Program-made: the position numbers and the translations under genes
Shown here: piece after piece, positions 48,681-57,842 of the stretch
How positions within the stretch are numbered: the first letter of the stretch is position 1
How the letters are laid out: each line of letters starts with the position of its first letter
From: Streptomyces sp. ALI-76-A
GTDB lineage: Bacteria; Actinomycetota; Actinomycetes; Streptomycetales; Streptomycetaceae
Assembly: GCF_030287445.1 (NCBI RefSeq)
Contig: NZ_JASVWB010000005.1
Location: forward strand, 1 to 58,265
DNA: 58,265 nt
Reading direction: 5' to 3'
Notes under the pieces: model-generated
The model's input: only the letters and a program-made list of their open reading frames with translations
Told to the model about the DNA's origin: nothing
The model's database searches: none

Positions 48681-50162
48681 TTGGCGACCGCCGGCGATCC
48701 CGAGCAGCCCCTTGACCGGACCGAACAGGCCCCCTCCGTGGACCCCTCCATCACCCCCTCCGCGTCCCGTCACCACGGGTCGGACGTTTCCGCAGGTCAG
48801 GCGCGGCGGAAGGGGGGTCACCGCAGGTCCGACAACCCTCATGTAGATGTAGCAAGGCGTCCCAAGCACAGGAGGACTTCGACCGGGCCTCGACGCCGGG
48901 AGCTCCTGCAGGCGCTGGGGATCTTCCAGAGGGCTACGCCTGACCAGCTGTGGAAGCTGACCCGTCCGGACAACCAGCACGACAAGCTCGTGCGGGACAA
49001 CCTCCTGGATCTGGAGGACCACAACCTTGTGAGGATCGAAGCGGTCCGGGAGGACCAGCGGCAGGTGTGGGTGCTGACGAAGCGAGGACACGGCGAGGCG
49101 AAGAAGCTGCTGGAGCCGAAGGGCATACGGGTCTCGGCACTGCGCGAGGAGAAGTACGACCCGGTCACCGGGAAGCTGCTCGGTGCCAGCTACGACGACC
49201 ACGCGGCGGCGGTCACCTCGACGGCCGCCGAACTCCACCGTGCCGGGATCGGTCACCGGCTCGGCTTCCAGACCGAGATCGGGCACCGGCTCGCGGACGG
49301 GTACGTGCAGCGGGCGGACCTGGTGGTGCGGGCGCCGGAGGCCGGGGTGCCGGTGATGCTGCTGGAGATCGACCGCCGCTCCGAGGACGCGCACGACCTG
49401 GTGCAGAAGCTGCGCCGGTACTGGGAGTGGGGCCGGCTGCTGCCCGGGGACGCGGCCAAGCGCACCGTGGACCTGGTCCGGTCCCGGCCGGACGTGATCG
49501 AGGATGTCGGCCACGAGAAGCGGCTGTGGCGCCGGGTCTACCCGCCCACCGGCCGGGAGGGCCTGGTGCCGGTGGCGTTCGTGTTCGCCGACACCACCGA
49601 GGCGAAGGTCGCCAACACGGTGAAGGTCCTCGAGGAAGCCGGCCGCCGCTTCTGGGCGCCGCGCCGGTACGAGACCTACTACCGAGAGGCGATCACGGCG
49701 AAGGACTACAGCCAGGCCGTGCCGGTCGTCGTCACCACCCTGGAGCAGCTGACGGAGCACGGCGCGGACGCGGCGGTGTGGCGGCGCCTGGGCCGCAAGG
49801 ACGAACAGACCCTGACCGACGCGCTCGACAACCCCGACGGCGACGCTCTCTACCGCCGCCAGTACACCCGCGCCGAAGCGGAAGACGAACGGCGCCGTGC
49901 CGCTGAGCGGGAGGCGCGGCGGCCGGTGTGCAAGCGGTGCGGGCAGAAGTTCACCGACGAGCGCTGGGAGGAGACCACCGCGAGAACTGCCTGGAAGGCC
50001 GGGGACCTGTCGGTGTGCGGCGACTGCCATGCCGACGACGTCGCCCGCAAGGAAGCCGCCGCCGAAGCAACCCGCTTCCAGACCGCCACGCCACCAGAAC
50101 CGGAGCCGGAGCACGACCAGGAGCCGGGCAAGCTCCGCGGGCTGTTCCGCCGCCGCGGCTGA
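48681..50162 (+). CDS. Replication-relaxation family protein
   Basis: A 493-residue protein. TTG 48681 is chosen because GCAGGAG lies six bases upstream; another TTG at 48666 is possible. Residues 70-130 form a winged helix (ELLQALGIFQRATPDQLWKL ... LEDHNLVRI ... VWVLTKRGHGEAKKLL), the signature of the replication-relaxation family found beside transfer and replication genes of actinobacterial plasmids. A nuclease-like region follows (YVQRADLVVRAPEAG; VMLLEIDRRSEDAHDLVQKL), resembling the D-ExK arrangement. A CKRCGQKF ... CGDC zinc site lies at about 415-445. Its role is not established. Confidence 0.8.
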   Translation: MATAGDPEQPLDRTEQAPSVDPSITPSASRHHGSDVSAGQARRKGGHRRSDNPHVDVARRPKHRRTSTGPRRRELLQALGIFQRATPDQLWKLTRPDNQHDKLVRDNLLDLEDHNLVRIEAVREDQRQVWVLTKRGHGEAKKLLEPKGIRVSALREEKYDPVTGKLLGASYDDHAAAVTSTAAELHRAGIGHRLGFQTEIGHRLADGYVQRADLVVRAPEAGVPVMLLEIDRRSEDAHDLVQKLRRYWEWGRLLPGDAAKRTVDLVRSRPDVIEDVGHEKRLWRRVYPPTGREGLVPVAFVFADTTEAKVANTVKVLEEAGRRFWAPRRYETYYREAITAKDYSQAVPVVVTTLEQLTEHGADAAVWRRLGRKDEQTLTDALDNPDGDALYRRQYTRAEAEDERRRAAEREARRPVCKRCGQKFTDERWEETTARTAWKAGDLSVCGDCHADDVARKEAAAEATRFQTATPPEPEPEHDQEPGKLRGLFRRRG

Positions 50163-50174
50163 CGCCATACGGCG

Positions 50175-50214
50175 ACGCCGCCCCTCCCCGCCGGGCGGGG
50201 AAGAGGCGGCGTCG
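50175..50214 (+). terminator. Hairpin terminator
   Basis: GACGCCGCC and GGCGGCGTC enclose a second stem (TCCCCGCC/GGGCGGGGA), just after the replication-relaxation gene. Confidence 0.7.
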
Positions 50215-50254
50215 GCGATGGGTGGGCCGGGTCAGGCCGGGGCGGCCTGCTTCG

Positions 50255-50418
50255 TCAGCGCGGCGAGCGGGGAGGGGCGGCCCTCGTGCGCAGCTGCTCC
50301 AGGTCGACCTCCGGGTGGGCGGGGACGATCGGGATGGTGCAGCGTCCCTGTCCGGGTTCGCGCTCAGGTCGACCAGCAGGCTGCGGTCGACGAACCGCCG
50401 GGCCGCGAAGACCGTCAC
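50255..50418 (-). pseudogene. Small frameshifted gene remnant
   Basis: GTG 50418 follows GAAAGGCGAAAC and reads VTVFAARRFVDRSLLVDLSANPD. The natural-looking continuation (GRCTIPIVPAHPEVDLEQLRTR) is in another frame, ending TGA at 50255. A one-base indel near 50349 would join the two parts into a protein of about 54 residues. It was not recognised further. Confidence 0.4.
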
Positions 50419-50550
50419 GTTTCGCCTTTCGGTGATCACTGCGCTCAGTTGCGGCTGTTTCCGCGAGGCTCGTCGTCGGGTCGGGTGCGTTGAGGCGTTT
50501 GGGTACAGTGCCTGGGTGCTGACTGTCTGGTCGGCGCCTTCCTGGGGGGG

Positions 50551-52038
50551 ATGAGCGAGACGAGGGTTATGCCGGAGCAAGCGAGTCCGCCTGCGATAGC
50601 ACCGAGCGGGCCTGTGGCCGCGTCGGCCGAGGCGGCACGGTTGGCGGCGGTGCGCCGTTACGACATTCTCGACACCCCTCCTGACGGCGCCTACGACCGA
50701 GTCGCGGCGCTGGCGGCGCGTCTGTTCGAGGTGCCGGTGGCGACGGTGACGATCGTGGACGAGGACCGGATCTGGTTCAAGGCCACGCACGGACTGGAGG
50801 GTGTCAGCGAGATCGGCCGGGATCCGGGGCTGTGCGCCTCGGCGGTCCTGACCGATGACACCACCGTCATCCCCGACACCCTGCTGGACCCGGTCGCCTG
50901 TTCCAACCCGCTGGTCGCCGGCCCGATGGGGGTGCGGTTCTACGCCGCCGCTCCGATCATCACCGCCGACGGGTACCGGCTGGGCACGGTCAACGTCCTC
51001 GACACCCGCCCCCGCGAGATCAGCGAGACGGATTCGGCCACGCTCGCGGACCTGGCGGCGGTGGTGCGTGACCAGCTGGAGCTGCGGCTGTCGGCGTTGC
51101 GCGTGGTGCGCGCCGAGCAGGAGCGCCGGAAGGTCGAGCAGGAGAAGCGCCAGGCGGAAGAAGAGGCCCGCCAGCGTGCGGAGCGGGACAAGGCGGCCAT
51201 CGCCGCGTTCGCCTCCACCCTGCAGCGCACCCTGGTGCCTCCCGTCCTGCCCGCGGTACCGGGTCTGGAGCTGGCCTGCCACTACAAGACCGCCTCCCCG
51301 CAGGAAGTGGGCGGCGACTTCTACGACGTCTTCCCCGTCGGCGAAGGCCGGTGGGCGTTCTTCCTGGGCGATGTGTGCGGCAAGGGCGCCGAAGCCGCCT
51401 CGGTCACCTCACTGACCCGCTACACGCTGCGGGCCGCAGCCCTCGTCGACGCCGACCCGACGGCCGCGCTGAAAGCCCTGAACACGGCGCTCCTGCTGGA
51501 CCCGGCGGTTGGTACCCGCTTCTGCACCGCCGTCTTCGGCATGCTCGATCCCGCCCGGGACGGCGGTTTCACGGTCACGCTGGCCACCGGCGGCCATCCG
51601 CCCGCCTACCACCTGAGCCCCACCGAGGAAGGCGGTGTACGGGTGGAGGCGGTCCGCGCCAAGGGCGGCATGCTGGTCGGCGCGATCGCCGAAGCCGCCT
51701 TCGCCTCACGCACCCTGCACCTGGCACCCGGCCAGGGCCTGCTGCTCTACACCGACGGGCTGACCGAGGCCCGCACCGCCGATGGCCACATGCTTGACGA
51801 CACAGGCCTGACCGACTTCCTCGCCCGGCGCCCGGCGCCGGTCAGTGCCGGCGCCCTGATCGACGACACCGTCGCGCTCCTGGACACCCTCCCCGACACC
51901 GAACGCGACGACGTGGCCCTGCTGGCCCTGTCCGTCCCCACCCCCGATGCCGCTCCCGCAGGTATCACCACCACCGCTCACAGCGCCGCCGCCCCGACCG
52001 CCGACGTCTCCGTCGGGCAGGAGAACCGACGCCCATGA
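50551..52038 (+). CDS. GAF-SpoIIE (RsbU-type) serine phosphatase
   Basis: A 495-residue protein. Residues about 30-180 form a GAF sensor domain (AARLFEVPVATVTIVDEDRIWF; LGTVNVLDTRPREI). Residues 185-225 are a coiled-coil linker rich in Glu/Arg. Residues 235-475 form the PP2C-type SpoIIE phosphatase with EVGGDFYDVFPVGEGRWAFFLGDVCGKGAEAA, LATGGHPPAYHL, LLLYTDGLTEAR and DDVALLAL metal-site motifs. These enzymes dephosphorylate anti-anti-sigma factors. The next gene is such a STAS protein and overlaps its stop (ATGA). No partner kinase is encoded here, so a host kinase is implied. Confidence 0.9.
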   Translation: MSETRVMPEQASPPAIAPSGPVAASAEAARLAAVRRYDILDTPPDGAYDRVAALAARLFEVPVATVTIVDEDRIWFKATHGLEGVSEIGRDPGLCASAVLTDDTTVIPDTLLDPVACSNPLVAGPMGVRFYAAAPIITADGYRLGTVNVLDTRPREISETDSATLADLAAVVRDQLELRLSALRVVRAEQERRKVEQEKRQAEEEARQRAERDKAAIAAFASTLQRTLVPPVLPAVPGLELACHYKTASPQEVGGDFYDVFPVGEGRWAFFLGDVCGKGAEAASVTSLTRYTLRAAALVDADPTAALKALNTALLLDPAVGTRFCTAVFGMLDPARDGGFTVTLATGGHPPAYHLSPTEEGGVRVEAVRAKGGMLVGAIAEAAFASRTLHLAPGQGLLLYTDGLTEARTADGHMLDDTGLTDFLARRPAPVSAGALIDDTVALLDTLPDTERDDVALLALSVPTPDAAPAGITTTAHSAAAPTADVSVGQENRRP

Positions 52039-52403
52039 CCGACGCACTCCACATCGATGTCCCGCACACCGACGGGACCCTGGCCGTGATCGCACTGTCC
52101 GGCGAGTTCGACATCGCCGCCGCACCCACCGTACGGGCCCGCGCCCTGGAACTCATCACGAACGGCCACCCCCACTTGGTCGCCGACCTGGCGGGCGTCA
52201 CCTTCTGCGACTCCTCAGGACTGGGCGCCCTCGTCGGCATCTGGCGCTGCGCCAAGGACGCCGACGGCTCCCTGACCCTGGCGGCCATCCCCGACCGGCT
52301 GAGCCGCCTGCTCAGCGTCACCGGGATGGACACCTTCCTGGCCGCCTTTCCCAGCGCCGACGCCGCGCTCGCCGCACGCCAGGGCAACCGCACCACCGCC
52401 TGA
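52035..52403 (+). CDS. STAS-domain anti-anti-sigma factor
   Basis: A 122-residue protein starting inside the phosphatase stop. The STAS pattern is clear: VIALSGEFDIAAAPTVRARAL, VADLAGVTFCDSSGLGALVG (DSSG with the phosphorylatable Ser) and LLSVTGMDTFLAAFPS. In its unphosphorylated form such a protein binds an anti-sigma kinase and frees a sigma factor. It is probably the substrate of the adjacent phosphatase. Confidence 0.9.
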   Translation: MTDALHIDVPHTDGTLAVIALSGEFDIAAAPTVRARALELITNGHPHLVADLAGVTFCDSSGLGALVGIWRCAKDADGSLTLAAIPDRLSRLLSVTGMDTFLAAFPSADAALAARQGNRTTA

Positions 52404-52498
52404 AACCTCTCGCTCGCCAGGGCGGCGCCAACAGCTGGCTGGCACTGCACAGCCCGGCCTTTCCTCCCGCGGGGCACGGGGGCACGGGGGCATGACCA

Positions 52499-52538
52499 AG
52501 CGCGCGCCGCGACCAACGTACTGGTCGCGACGCGCGCT
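52499..52538. terminator. Hairpin terminator
   Basis: A stem of about 17 bp with one small asymmetry (AGCGCGCG.CGCGACCA with TGGTCGCG.CGCGCGCT) around ACGTAC. It lies between convergent genes. Confidence 0.7.
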
Positions 52539-52610
52539 CATCCGCTCCGCCAGGCGCTACACGCCGGGCTGCGGCGTACAGCACACCGGATGCTGCCTTT
52601 CCCCGCCGGG

Positions 52611-52916
52611 TTAGTGGGACTCGTCGTAGGGGTCGCGGCTGCCGGACTTGGCCAGCCCACGGCTGATCATGTAGCCGACGGTCAAGATCACGATGTACAG
52701 CCATGCCTTGTCGGCGCGGAAGTAGTCGGTGTGTCCGTCTTCGGTGCCCACGACCATGGAAGCGATCAGTACCGCGACCACGGAGGCGAGGTAGATGAAG
52801 AATTCGGTCGTCTTCAGAGCCGACTTCGTCTCGGTCGACAGGCGACGGGGACGGTGCGTCACAGGCCCGGTGCCAGCAGGATCGTTCGGGTTGCCGGCCG
52901 GGGTTCCGATGTTCAT
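52611..52916 (-). CDS. Small two-pass membrane protein
   Basis: A 101-residue protein. A polar N-terminus of about 30 residues is followed by two membrane helices (FFIYLASVVAVLIASMVVG and WLYIVILTVGYMISRGLA) with a short polar loop. I recall similar small proteins as common in Streptomyces chromosomes. The function is unknown. Confidence 0.7.
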   Translation of the reverse strand: MNIGTPAGNPNDPAGTGPVTHRPRRLSTETKSALKTTEFFIYLASVVAVLIASMVVGTEDGHTDYFRADKAWLYIVILTVGYMISRGLAKSGSRDPYDESH

Positions 52917-53117
52917 GGCGATGCATCCATCCAGTACGTGCGAAGCACCTCATGCACTCCACGAGGGCGGAAGCGCTGCGTCAAGATCAGCGCTCCCAGT
53001 CCCCGACTACCCCATGTCAGCTACGTAAACGGCAGATAAAGCTTGCCGAATACAACAAACGTCTGGGGGCATCGCCTCGCCTACCCGTGTCGTCCGAACA
53101 AGCGATCTCATACCGGT

Positions 53118-53354
53118 ATGGACGCGACCAACTTCCCCGACGACCTGGTGCAGACGCAAGCAGCCTGGAACGCCACCTACGCCGCGCTCGCTGCACCCCG
53201 CCCCCGCGACACCACCGCCCTGCGCCGCCGCCTGCTGCTCCTGTCCGTACGGCTGTGGTGGCACCCCTACTGGGAGACCGCCCCCTCGGTACCGGCGGAA
53301 CGCTCCGAGCTGCGCCAAGTGGTCCGCGCCCGCGGAGCCGTCCGGGCCGCGTGA
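53118..53354 (+). CDS. 78-residue hypothetical protein
   Basis: ATG 53118 in a locally AT-richer setting without a strong ribosome site. It is helical and basic (DDLVQTQAAWNATYAALA; LRRRLLLLSVRLWWHPYWE). No family is recognised. The 12-bp GTTGC repeats begin 30 bases after its stop. Confidence 0.55.
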   Translation: MDATNFPDDLVQTQAAWNATYAALAAPRPRDTTALRRRLLLLSVRLWWHPYWETAPSVPAERSELRQVVRARGAVRAA

Positions 53355-53384
53355 CCCGGCGCCTCGGTCGACCAGGAGCACGGA

Positions 53385-53457
53385 GTTGCAACAAGGGTTG
53401 CGCCTGGCTGTTGCGCTGGAGGTTGCGGCAGGGGTTGCGCCTACTGTTGCGCGACCT
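53385..53457. repeat. Six tandem 12-bp GTTGC repeats
   Basis: GTTGC begins at 53385, 53397, 53410, 53422, 53434 and 53446, a spacing of 12, 13, 12, 12, 12. Each unit is roughly GTTGCGNNTGGN. The regular period suggests binding of a protein in tandem, as in iterons or partition sites. Confidence 0.75.
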
Positions 53458-53615
53458 GACAGACCCCCCTGACATTTGCGCAGGTCACCACGCCTTTTTG
53501 CCGTGGTCGGCCTGCTGACATCCCCGTTGCGGCTGCTCTGCCCATGTCCCCTGGCTGGAGTGAAGGAGGGATGGGCGGGATGGGCGACGTGGCCGCAGCC
53601 GGGGATCGGGGGCGC
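53458..53615. other. Non-coding region after the 12-bp repeats
   Basis: No gene is seen. CACGCCTTTTTGCCGTGG (53488-53505) could form a short hairpin. Confidence 0.4.
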
Positions 53616-54407
53616 TCAGCGGGTTGCGCGTCGGCCGGAGCCTCCGCGCGTGCCGCCGTCGCGCGGCGAGGCTGTCAGGCGGGGAACGTCGGTGAGGGAG
53701 AGATCGGGGCGGGCGCGGGGCCAGCGCGCAGGATGGCGCCACCGGCCGGAGACATCACGGGCGACATCGACGCCGACTTCCACCACCAGCCCGGGCTCGA
53801 CCAACGTGATGTCCAGTTGCTCCCGGCTGCCCCATCCGGCGGAGAACGACCAGCCCGTCCACGGATGCCCGCGCCGTCCCGCCTTGAGCAGGCCGGCGAC
53901 CGCGGTGCCTGCCGCTCGGGCGAGGGTCGTGGTGCGGCCGACGTACTGGAGGCGGCCTTCGGCGTCGTACCTGCCGAGCAGCAACGTCCGGGGCTGGGTC
54001 AGGGAGCCGCTGACCGCGTACTTCCGCCAGCCCCTCACCGACGGCTCATAGGCATCGGTGAGCCGCTTGAAGACCACGCCTTCCATCCCGACCGACGCCC
54101 ACGACAACCACTCGCGCACGGTGTCCGGGTCGGTGGTCGACGGGCACAGTGCCCACGGGGCGAAGAGCCGGCGGGCGGCGAACACCGACTCCAGCGCGGC
54201 CCGACGCCTCCAGTACGGCCATCCGATCGTCACGGTCCCGGAGAGCCTGAGCAGATCGAACGCCACGAAGTGGGCCGGCCACTCCTCAGATGCCCGGACA
54301 GCACCGGACCCGCGCCGGGCAAGCCGGTTCTGCAACCGATCATGCGCCAGCCATATCCCCACCCCGCCCTCCCGGTGCCAGCGGCGCGGTGCCGGTGGGC
54401 CCCTCAC
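53616..54407 (-). pseudogene. Decayed ATP-dependent DNA ligase (C-terminal fragment)
   Basis: The frame from GTG 54407 has 263 codons that match the second half of Streptomyces ATP-dependent DNA ligases: FVAFDLLRLSGTVTIGWPY, ALCPSTTDPDTVREWL, VGMEGVVFKRL, then GRTTTLARAAGTAVAGLL and RWRHPARWPRARPDLS. The N-terminal third with the catalytic KxDG lysine is missing. The stretch after RGWRKY jumps to SGSLTQPRTLLLGR, skipping about 12 residues where the motif V lysines should be. It cannot be an active ligase. It is probably a fossil from a chromosome end. Confidence 0.75.
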
Positions 54408-54416
54408 CTTCCGGCT

Positions 54417-57080
54417 TTACGCCCACTCCATGCCCAGCTCCCGCAGCGCGTCCAGCTGTTCCTGGGTGAGCTTGTCCCTCCTGGCACGGACGTTCGATGT
54501 CCATACGCCCAGTTTCACGACCACTGGCTCCGTCTCGCCGTCGACCGCGATCTCCTCAGCGTGGCCGCGCGGTACAGGCCGGTGGGCGCCTTCTCGTTCA
54601 ACCCACTGTGCGAGGGCCACCAGGCCGCGCTGGAAGGCCGGCTGCGCCTTGCTCGGGCCCTTCGTCGCGCGGGTGACCGCAGGGGCCGGAGATGGCGCCT
54701 GGACGGGCTTCACGCCCAGCTGGGACAGCCGTTCCTGCTGCACGCTCGATAGCTGCGCCCAGGTGCCCGGGTTCTTCTGTCGCTGGAGCCACTTGCCCAG
54801 GTCGTCGCCCTCGAACAGCACGCCAGGCTGGATCTCGGGCAGGCTGCCGTCGGCGTCGACCAGGTCCGCGAGGACGCGGTAGTGCCGCTGCCAGTCCAGA
54901 GGCCACGGGCAGTCCCAGTCCGGGTCGATCGCGGCCAGCTGCTGCGCGCGCTCCGCCGCCCGCTTCGGGTCCTTCCCGAGACCGCCCTTGCGCCGAAGGT
55001 TGGCCATGTGCTGCCCGATGGGCACCATCGCCTGGCCTTCGCCCCACACCGCGTCCTGACGCGGAGCGAGGTGTCCCGTGGCCCGCCGGTACGAGCGGAG
55101 CGCGGCGAGCTTGTTCTCCCACGCCTCCTCGCCCGGCTCCCACACCATCCCGGCCTCCGGCGCGTCCAGCAGGGTCTTGCGCCGCTCCTCCAGTTCACCT
55201 GCCCGCAGCGCCTTCCGCTGCTGGTGGACCCATCGGCCAAGGGGAAACGCCTTGGTCGCCCCGACTTCGACCTCGACGTCGTAGGGCACGGCGTAGACGC
55301 CGGTGATCTCGTTCTCTGCCCGCCAGCGGATGAGGGCTTGGTAGCCCTCCAGCCACACCAGTGACTCCGGGCGGTAGACCCGGGTGCGCAGGAACGCCGC
55401 GATCGTCGCCGCGTCGCGCGGGCTGGAGAAGTGGAGCAGCGCCGCTTCGGCGGCGGCCTGGGTGTCGTCCTCCTGGTCCTCGCCGTCGCCCTCGCCGCCG
55501 GTTCCGACGATCCGCCCGTCCTCGTCACGCCGGACGTGGACCTTGCGCTTGCCGCTGGTGAGGGCGCGGGAGGCGAGTTGCTCGACCAGACGTTCGTCAT
55601 GCGAACGCAGGCCCTGAAGGACCGCTACAAGGGGGCGGAAGCTGGCACTGGCGACCATGTCGGTCGGGTCCTCGCCAGGCTCCAGGAACACCGGCACGAT
55701 GATCCTGGCCACCTTCGTGCTGCCGTCCTTGTTGAGCCTCAGCGCGCGGCCGATGTTCTGGACGATCTCCACCTGGGAGCCGCGGGTGTCCGCGAAGCAG
55801 ACGGCCTCGACTCCCCGTTCGCCGGTGATGTCCACGCCCTCCCCGAGAACGCGAACGCTGGCGAGGAAGGCGCGGTGCACCCGGCGCCCGGCGGCGTCGA
55901 TGCCGTTGGCGAACTGCCTGATGACCTCGCGCCGCTCAGTCACGAGGTGGTCGCCGCACAGCCACGCCGACCACACGCGGTCCGGCGGTACGTGGCGGCC
56001 GGCCTCGAGTTCGTAGAACTCCGCGTCGATGGAGGACTTCGGCAGCTTGTCGGCGGCGGCCAGGTCGTCGTCGGTGGCGTCGTTGAGGTACAGCTCGGCT
56101 GCGGTCTCCGGCAGCTTCTCTGCGAACGCGGCGGCTTCCTCGACCTTCTGGTGGAACGTCATGACCGTGCGGAGGTTGTACGCGGCGGCGTGCTCCAGGA
56201 GCGCGGTCTGCAGGAGCGCCAGGCGCCGGCCGCGCCGGGCTTCCTCGGACTCCCCGAGGACGGGGGAGGGGTCGCGGATCTCCAGGACGTCGATCTCGAA
56301 CCCGGCGAGGATCTCCCGCTCGATCGCCTCCGACAGCCCGAGCTCCGCGATCCACGCACCGTAGGTGCCCTGCGGGTCGTCGGCCATGGACGCGATCTCC
56401 GCCTCCTGGCCCTCCGCGCCCTTCTGCGGGCGGGCCGCGGCGAGGATGCGCGGCGTCGCGGTGAGGTAGAGCCGGAAGTCCGCCGGGATCCGCTGGTTGT
56501 CGTGGATCGCAGCCCACGGCCGACCCAGATCACCGGCGGTGCCGTGGGCCTCATCGACGATCGCGAGGTCGAAGCCGTCCATGCGCTGGCCGTACAGCCG
56601 GTCTCCGCCCGCCAGAGCGGCCTCCAGCGGCCCGCGAACCTTCCGCTGGCCCTCGGGTGCGTCGATGTCCTCGCGGTCCACCAGGGAGGCGTACGTGGCA
56701 AACACGACCACCGGCCCGGACCCCGCCCACAGGGCGAGCTGGATCGGGTTGGTGGTGGTCCGCACCCCCAGTTCCTTCAGCACCGGGTCGTTCTCCAGCG
56801 AGCACACCGCCACCATCGGGGCCCGGTGACCCACCAGCCGCCACGCCTGAGCGGTCTGCGCGAGCAGGTCCAGGGTGGGCACGGTCACGAGGATCCGGCC
56901 GTCCGCGAACGACTCCAGCGCGCACGCAGCAGCCGTGATCGTCTTGCCCGAGCCGGTCGCTGACACGATCGTGGCACGGGCACCCTGCGGGGGCACAGAT
57001 GACCTTGCAGGGAATCCCACCCACCTGCGAAACGCGGAGCGCTGATCTACCTGGTGTTCCTTGAGCTGAATCGCTGACAT
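54417..57080 (-). CDS. ttrA: Telomere-linked DEAD/DEAH-box helicase (TtrA type)
   Basis: An 887-residue helicase. ATG 57080 has GGGGAGG upstream; the longer frame is rejected because it runs through the next gene. Motif I is ATGSGKT at 41-47, motif II VDEAHG with DEAH at 176-179, and motif III LTATPR near 202-207. The second RecA domain carries VRVLGEGVDI and QNIGRALRLN. Helicase-associated repeats (ENKLAALRSYRRATGHLAP) fill the C-terminal third. Such helicases lie beside telomeres of Streptomyces chromosomes and plasmids (ttrA), where they affect transfer. This one is about 1.2 kb from the right end. Confidence 0.85.
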   Translation of the reverse strand: MSAIQLKEHQVDQRSAFRRWVGFPARSSVPPQGARATIVSATGSGKTITAAACALESFADGRILVTVPTLDLLAQTAQAWRLVGHRAPMVAVCSLENDPVLKELGVRTTTNPIQLALWAGSGPVVVFATYASLVDREDIDAPEGQRKVRGPLEAALAGGDRLYGQRMDGFDLAIVDEAHGTAGDLGRPWAAIHDNQRIPADFRLYLTATPRILAAARPQKGAEGQEAEIASMADDPQGTYGAWIAELGLSEAIEREILAGFEIDVLEIRDPSPVLGESEEARRGRRLALLQTALLEHAAAYNLRTVMTFHQKVEEAAAFAEKLPETAAELYLNDATDDDLAAADKLPKSSIDAEFYELEAGRHVPPDRVWSAWLCGDHLVTERREVIRQFANGIDAAGRRVHRAFLASVRVLGEGVDITGERGVEAVCFADTRGSQVEIVQNIGRALRLNKDGSTKVARIIVPVFLEPGEDPTDMVASASFRPLVAVLQGLRSHDERLVEQLASRALTSGKRKVHVRRDEDGRIVGTGGEGDGEDQEDDTQAAAEAALLHFSSPRDAATIAAFLRTRVYRPESLVWLEGYQALIRWRAENEITGVYAVPYDVEVEVGATKAFPLGRWVHQQRKALRAGELEERRKTLLDAPEAGMVWEPGEEAWENKLAALRSYRRATGHLAPRQDAVWGEGQAMVPIGQHMANLRRKGGLGKDPKRAAERAQQLAAIDPDWDCPWPLDWQRHYRVLADLVDADGSLPEIQPGVLFEGDDLGKWLQRQKNPGTWAQLSSVQQERLSQLGVKPVQAPSPAPAVTRATKGPSKAQPAFQRGLVALAQWVEREGAHRPVPRGHAEEIAVDGETEPVVVKLGVWTSNVRARRDKLTQEQLDALRELGMEWA

Positions 57081-57117
57081 TTCCTTGCCTCCCCGAGCGG
57101 TCAGTTCCTGTGGTTTT

Positions 57118-57807
57118 TCAGAGGGCCGCGTGCGGAATACAGGCCGCGCCCAAGTCGTTCCAGATCGACGCATCCGCCTTGTGCCAGCCGCCCGGCTTTC
57201 CGTCCTTGAAGGGCGGCTTGTCGTCCGGGTCGTAGTGCCCGGCATCGAGCGTGCAGACCACGACGTCCCCGTCCGCGTTCCGCGTCCGGGCCGTGCACAG
57301 ACCGCCGGCCTCACCCAGCGCCTCCAGCACCCGGCGCCGCGCCGTGGTGTGCGGGTGGGTACGCGGCAGGACGCTCTCCCGGACGAACTTCTCCAGCCGC
57401 ACCAGGTCGGCCCGCTCACGCTGCCTCACGTCCGCGATATGTACGGCCAGTTCAGCGGCCCCCGCCGACCGGCCGCCGCGCCGGGACCACTCCCGGTCCG
57501 CGATGCCCACCAGGGCCTCGCTCACAGCCCTCACGCCCTCATCCCAACCGTCCGCGAACAGCGCGCCCCGAGAGGCCGGCGCCATGCCGCCCAGCTCCAC
57601 CACCTGGCACTGCGCCCCGGCGACCGCCCCAGCCTCCAGCGCGGCCACCAGGTCGTCCGCCTCGCTCGCGGGCACGCCCTGCGCCTCCAGGAGCGCGAAC
57701 ACCCTCAACCGGGCGTTCACGCCCGCAGTCTGGTACTGCGTCACCCGGCGCAGAGAATCGCTGCTCAGCGCGGGATCGGGTCCGGTAGATTCGTGGTGAC
57801 CGGTCAT
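57118..57807 (-). CDS. Right-terminal hypothetical protein
   Basis: A 229-residue protein. ATG 57807 (AGAGGA nine bases upstream) is preferred; a longer frame from 57885 runs into the TIR. It is largely helical (VNARLRVFALLEAQGVPASEADDLV; AELAVHIADVRQRERADLV). A late segment reads GGLCTARTRNADGDVVVC ... HYDPDDKPPFKDGK, with C and H that may bind metal. Its promoter region lies in the TIR, over the operator-like palindrome at 57886-57902. It is probably co-transcribed with the helicase 37 bases downstream. Confidence 0.68.
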   Translation of the reverse strand: MTGHHESTGPDPALSSDSLRRVTQYQTAGVNARLRVFALLEAQGVPASEADDLVAALEAGAVAGAQCQVVELGGMAPASRGALFADGWDEGVRAVSEALVGIADREWSRRGGRSAGAAELAVHIADVRQRERADLVRLEKFVRESVLPRTHPHTTARRRVLEALGEAGGLCTARTRNADGDVVVCTLDAGHYDPDDKPPFKDGKPGGWHKADASIWNDLGAACIPHAAL

Positions 57808-57842
57808 CTGCGGTCGTTCCTCTCGGAATTCCAGGGAGTTTC

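Noticed and set aside
54417..57419. A 1000-residue version of the helicase
   Set aside because: The upstream 113 codons are a shadow of the right-terminal gene. ATG 57080 has a proper ribosome site and starts the helicase fold.
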